The translations under genes and the position numbers were made by a program. DNA of 64,000 nucleotides from Euptelea pleiosperma (taxonomy: Eukaryota > Streptophyta > Magnoliopsida > Ranunculales > Eupteleaceae): positions 1 through 64,000 of the forward strand of contig JASUTR010000156.1 in the NCBI GenBank assembly GCA_035048495.1, read 5' to 3'. Below, in pieces: positions 59,935 to 64,000 of the stretch. How positions within the stretch are numbered: position 1 is the stretch's first letter; every line of letters begins with the position of its first letter. The notes below the pieces were generated by a model. That model was given only the letters and a program-made list of their open reading frames with translations, searched no databases and was not told where the DNA came from.

Positions 59935-60810
59935 ATTCCGAAGCTATAACTTGTGACTTTTTCGCAACCGGTCCTCGTAATTGGACTCAAACTCTTCCAT
60001 TACTATTGTTTCAACACATTTGAAGTGTTGGAACAAGATTCAGCACAGTCGAAACAAGTTAGCTCCATCCGTGCGTCAACGTCTCAAATTGGACTCAGTT
60101 TGTGTGTTACATTCCGAAGCCTATAACTTGTGACTTTCGCAACCGGACCTCGTAATTGGACTCAAACTCTTCCATTACTATTGTTCAACACATTTGAAGT
60201 GTTGGAATAAGATTCATGACAGTCGAAACAAGTTAGCTCCATCCGTGCGTCAATGTCTTTAATTGGACTCAGTTTGTGTGTTACATTCCGAAGCCTATAA
60301 CTTGTTACTTTTTGTCAACCGGACCTCGTAATTGGACTCAAACTCTTCCATTACTATTGTTTCAACACATTTGAAGTGTTGGAACAATATTCGGAACAGT
60401 CGAAACAAGTTAGCTCCATCCGTGCGTCAATGTCTTTAATTGGATTCAGTTTGTGGGTTACATTCCGTAGCCTATAACTTGCGATTTTTGCAACCGGACC
60501 TCGTAATTGGACTCAACTCTTGCAATACTATTGTTTCAAACATTTGAAGTGTTGGAAAAGATTGGTGACAGTCGAAACAAGTTAGCTCCATCATGCGTCA
60601 ACGTGTCAAATTGGACTCGGTTTGTGTCTTACATTCCGAAGCCTATAACTTGTGACTTTTTCGCAACCGGACCTCGTAATTGGACTCAAACTCTTCCATT
60701 ATTATTGTTTCAACACATTGGAAGCGTTGGAATTAGATTCGTGAGAGTCGAAACAAGTTAGCTCCATTCCGTGCGTCAATGTCTTTAATTGGACTCAGTT
60801 TGTGTGTTAC
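59935..60810 (+). repeat. Alpha-epsilon cassette 7
   Basis: Alpha has gattcagcacag but aaacaagttagc, not the usual catgtt. Beta has gactttcgc. Gamma is intact (ttactttttgtc, acaatattcgg, gtgggttac). Delta has cttgcgattttt and catcatgcg. Epsilon has ttattattg, cattggaagcgttgg and gtgagagtcg. Confidence 0.86.
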
Positions 60811-60987
60811 ATTCCGAAGCCTATAACTTGTGACTTTTTCTCAACCGGACCTCGTAATTGGACTCAAACTCTTCCATTACTATTGTTTCAACACATTTGA
60901 AGTGTTGGAACAAGATTCGGTACAGTCGAAACAAGTTAGCTCCATCCGTGCGTCAATGTCTTTAATTGGACTCAGTTTGTGTGTTAC
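60811..60987 (+). repeat. Reference block B monomer (177 bp)
   Basis: A full-length block B copy. Compared with the block A reference it reads attccgaag for attccaaag, gactttttctcaacc for gactttgtcgcaacc, ccggacc for ccgaacc, aattggactc for aactttactc and caatgtctttaattgg for caacgtctcaaattgg. The core gtcgaaacaagttagc and the following tccatccgtgcgtca are unchanged. It is one of few undeleted copies in the last 18 kb and so shows that the true block B unit is also 177 bp. Confidence 0.92.
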
Positions 60988-61864
60988 ATTCCGAAGCCTA
61001 TAACTTGTGACTTTTTCTCAACCGGACCTCGTAATTGGACTCAAACTCTTCCATTACTATTGTTTCAACACATTTGAAGTGTGGGAATAAGATTCGTGAC
61101 AGTCGAAACAAGTTAGCTCCATCCGTGCGTCAATGTCTTTAATTGGACTCAGTTTGTGTGTTACATTCCGAAGCCTATAACTTGTGACTTTTTCGCAACG
61201 GTCCTCGTAATTGGACTCAAACTCTTCCATTACTATTGTTTCAACACATTTGAAGTGTTGGAACAAGATTCGGAACAGTCGAAACAAGTTAGCTCCATCC
61301 GTGCGTCAATGTCTTTAATTGGACTCAGTTTGTGTGTTACATTCCGAAGCCTATAACTTGTGACTTTTCTCAACCGGACCTCGTAATTGGACTCAAACTC
61401 TTCCATTACTATTGTTTTAACACATTTGAAGTGTGGGAATAAGATTCGTGACAGTCGAAACAAGTTAGCTCCATCCGTGCGTCAATGTCTTTAATTGGAC
61501 TCAGTTTGAGGGTTACATTCCGAAGCCTATAACTTGTGACATTTTTGCAACCGGACCTCGTAATTGGACTCAAACTCTTGCATTACTATTGTTTCAAAAT
61601 TTGAAGTGTTGGGAAAAGATTGATGACAGTCGAAACAAGTTAGCTCCATCCGTGCATCAACGTCTTAAATTGGACTCAGTTTGTCTTACATTCCGAAGCC
61701 TATAACTTGTGACTTTTTCGCAACCGGACCTCGTAATTGGACTCAAACTCTTCATTACTATTGTTTCAACACATTTGAAGTGTTGGAATTAGATTCGTGA
61801 CAGTCGAAACAAGTTAGCTCCATCGTGCGTCAATGTCTTTAATTGGACTCAGTTTGTGTGTTAC
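60811..61864 (+). repeat. Six monomers between cassettes 7 and 8
   Basis: With cassette 7 they make an 11-monomer unit of 1,930 bp, the distance between the starts of cassettes 7 and 8. Types in order: ctcaacc with cggtacag; gtgggaataag; cgcaacggtcc; gttttaac; gagggttac with gatgacag; ttagattcgtg. Confidence 0.83.
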
Positions 61865-62730
61865 ATTCCGAAGCCTATAACTTGTGACTTTTTCGCAACG
61901 GTCTCGTAATTGGACTCAAACTCTTCCATTACTATTGTTTCAACACATTTGAAGTGTTGGAACAAGATTCAGCACAGTCGAAACAATGTTAGCTCCATCC
62001 GTGCGTCAACGTCTCAATTGGACTCAGTTTGTGTGTTACATTCCGAAGCCTATAACTTGTGACTCTCGCAACCGGACCTCGTAATTGGACTCAAACTCTT
62101 CCACTACTATTGTTCAACACATTTGAAGTGTTGGAATAGATTCTGACAGTCGAAACAAGTTAGCTCCATCCGTGCGTCAATGTCTTTAATTGGACTCAGT
62201 TTGTGTGTTACATTCCGAAGCCTATAACTTGTACTTTTTGTCAACCGGACCTCGTAATTGGACTCAAACTCTTCCATTACTATTGTTTCAACACATTTGA
62301 AGTGTTGGAACAAGATTCGGAACAGTCGAAACAAGTTAGCTCCATCCGTGCGTCAATGTCTTTAATTGGACTCAGTTTGGGTTACATTCCGTAGCCTATA
62401 ACTTGTGACATTTTTGCAACCGGACCTCGTAATTGGACTCAAACTCTTGCATACTATTGTTTCAAAACATTTGAAGTGTTCGAAAAGATTGGTGACAGTC
62501 GAAACAAGTTAGCTCCATATGCGTCAAGTCTCAAATTGGACTCGTTTGTGTCTTACATTCCGAAGCCTATAACTTGTGACTTTTTCGCAACCGGACCTCG
62601 TAATTGGACTCAACTCTTCCATTACTATTGTTTCAACACATTTGAAGTGTTGGAATTAGATTCGTGACAGTCGAAACAAGTTAGCTCCATCCGTGCGTCA
62701 ATGTCTTTTTGGACTCAGTTTGTGTGTTAC
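61865..62730 (+). repeat. Alpha-epsilon cassette 8
   Basis: Alpha (cgcaacggtctcg, gattcagcacag, aaacaatgttagc), beta (gactctcgc, ccactac, gttcaacac), gamma (cttgtactttttgtc), delta (gacatttttgc, ttcgaaaag, catatgcg) and an epsilon relative with catttgaagtg. 866 bp for five monomers. Confidence 0.84.
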
Positions 62731-64000
62731 ATTCCGAAGCCTATAACTTGTGACTTTTTCTCAACCGGACCTCGTAATTGGACTCAAACTCTTCCATTAC
62801 TATTGTTTCAAACACATTTGAAGTGTTGGAAAAGATTCGGTACAGTCGAAACAAGTTAGCTCCATCCGTGCGTAATGTCTTTAATTGGACTCAGTTTGTG
62901 TGTTACATTCCGAAGCCTATAACTTGTGACTTTTTCTCAACCGGACCTCGTAATTGGACTCAAACTCTTCCATTACTATTGTTTAACACTTTGAAGTGTG
63001 GGAATAGATTCGTGACAGTCGAAACAAGTTAGCTCCATCCGTGCGTCAATGTCTTTAATTGGACTCAGTTTGGGTGTTACATTCCGAAGCCTATAACTTG
63101 TGACATTTTTCAACCGGACCTCGTAATTGGACTCAAACTCTTCCATACTATTGTTTCAAACATTTGAAGTGTTGGGATAGATTGATGACAGTCGAAACAA
63201 GTTAGCTCCATCCGTGCTCAATGTCTTAATTTGGACTCATTTGTGTCTTACATTCGAAGCTATAACTTGTGACTTTTTGCACCGGACCTCGTAATTGGAC
63301 TCAAACTCTTCCATTACTATTGTTTCAACACATTTGAAGTGTTGGAATTAGATTGTGACAGTCGAAACAAGTTAGTCCATCGTGCGTCAATGTCTTTAAT
63401 TGGACTCAGTTGTGTGTTACATTCCGAAGCCTATAACTTGTGACTTTTTCTCAACCGGACCTCGTAATTGGACTCAAACTCTTCCATTATATTGTTTCAA
63501 CACATTTGAAGTGTTGGAATCAGATTCGGACAGTCGAAACAGTTAGCTCCATCCGTGCGTCAATGTCTTTAATTGGACTCAGTTTGTGTGTTACATTCCG
63601 AAGCCTATAACTTGTGACTTTTTCTCAACCGGACCTCGTAATTGGACTCAAACTCTTCCATTACTAGTTTTAACATTTGAAGTGTGGGAATAAGATTCGT
63701 GACAGTCGAAACAAGTTAGCTCCATCCGTGCGTCAATGTCTTTAATTGGACTCAGTTTGAGGGTTACATTCCGAAGCCTATAACTTGTGACATTTTTGCA
63801 ACCGGACCTCGTAATTGGACTCAAACTCTTGCAATACTATTGTTTCAAAATATTTGAAGTGTTGGAAAAGATTGATGACAGTCGAAACAAGTTAGCTCCA
63901 TCCGTGTCAATGTCTTAATTTGACTCAGTTTGTGTCTTACATTCGAAGCCTATAACTTGTGACTTTTTCGAACCGGACCTCGTAATTGGACTCAAACTCT
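62731..64000 (+). repeat. Last block B monomers, cut by the window end
   Basis: About seven copies with many losses (gtgctcaatg, acattcgaag, gaccgg-like changes, gttagtccatcg, ttactagttttaac). The series repeats the order seen after cassette 7 (cggtacag; gtgggaatag; gatgacag; ttagattgtg). The final copy stops at caaactct. Confidence 0.85.

Larger units (their letters stand above)
35015..64000 (+). repeat. Satellite block B, diverged ~177-bp tandem array
   Basis: About 165 monomers of the same family and orientation as block A, distinguished by gactttttctcaacc or gactttttcgcaacc, ccggacc, aattggactc and caatgtctttaattgg. The full-length unit is still 177 bp. Block B has its own recurring cassette (alpha to epsilon) and monomer types absent from block A, such as those starting attccgtag. 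From about 45.5 kb most copies are shortened by small deletions. The window ends inside a monomer, so the array continues beyond it. Confidence 0.96.

Noticed and set aside
615..63032. Many short open reading frames of 60-95 codons on both strands, with recurring peptides
   Set aside because: All are translations of the satellite monomer. As 177 is divisible by three, the same peptide recurs in each copy, and frames open only where a variant removes the usual stop. No start context, domain or codon pattern supports coding.
1..64000. CRISPR-like array (regularly spaced direct repeats)
   Set aside because: The spacers are also conserved; the whole 177-bp unit repeats. There are no short repeats with unique spacers and no cas genes.
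1..64000. TATA-like gcctataac as a promoter in each monomer
   Set aside because: It is one fixed part of the repeat, with no associated gene or transcript evidence. Satellite transcription is possible but not shown by sequence.
1..64000. rRNA, tRNA or telomere repeats
   Set aside because: No conserved rRNA segments, tRNA-like cloverleaf elements or short telomeric units were seen anywhere in the window.

Overview
The window is one uninterrupted head-to-tail tandem satellite array. Every part examined is built from a ~177-bp monomer, always in the same orientation, about 360 copies in total. I see no protein gene, RNA gene, transposon, CRISPR array or unique sequence, and neither end of the array lies in the window: position 1 falls on the monomer start used here (attcc...) and the last copy is cut by the window end. 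Monomer length (one to two nucleosomes), ~41% GC, uniform orientation and layered higher-order structure fit a eukaryotic centromeric or pericentromeric satellite. Plants are the likeliest source because 155-180 bp centromere satellites are common there, but I do not recognise the family and the species is not decided by the sequence.

There are two sequence domains. Block A (1 to ~34,838) carries gactttgtcgcaacc, aactttactc and caacgtctcaaattgg as typical variants. It is organised around two recurring cassettes, named here V (four monomers) and W (five monomers: P, Q, R, S, T). Where they alternate regularly they give an 11-monomer, ~1,947-bp higher-order unit (15,031-16,976; 21,045-22,991; 23,700-25,646). 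Several large duplications (1,593, 1,769, ~2,830, ~1,770 and ~1,415 bp) can be followed by private variants, and at least three hybrid monomers mark unequal-exchange junctions. From 20,691 to 29,540 the register is exact: 50 consecutive monomers of 177 bp.

Block B (~35,015 to 64,000) carries gactttttctcaacc or gactttttcgcaacc, ccggacc, aattggactc and caatgtctttaattgg. It has its own five-monomer cassette, named here alpha to epsilon. The A/B switch lies inside the first alpha monomer (34,839-35,014), so the domain boundary coincides with a cassette start. Local rearrangements at 36.6-37.7 kb and 40.6-42.2 kb include a 3-monomer duplication, a 69-bp deletion and an A-B-B'-A' arrangement.

From about 45.5 kb to the end the monomers are systematically short (mean 173.25 bp over 48 copies from 52,495 to 60,810). 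The missing bases fall mostly where monomer variants differ from each other, which suggests a consensus or assembly artefact rather than biological decay. A different error-like pattern, changes in homopolymer length, marks the first ~4.3 kb. The names V, W, P-T and alpha-epsilon are labels made for this annotation. All copy counts and identities were read by eye.
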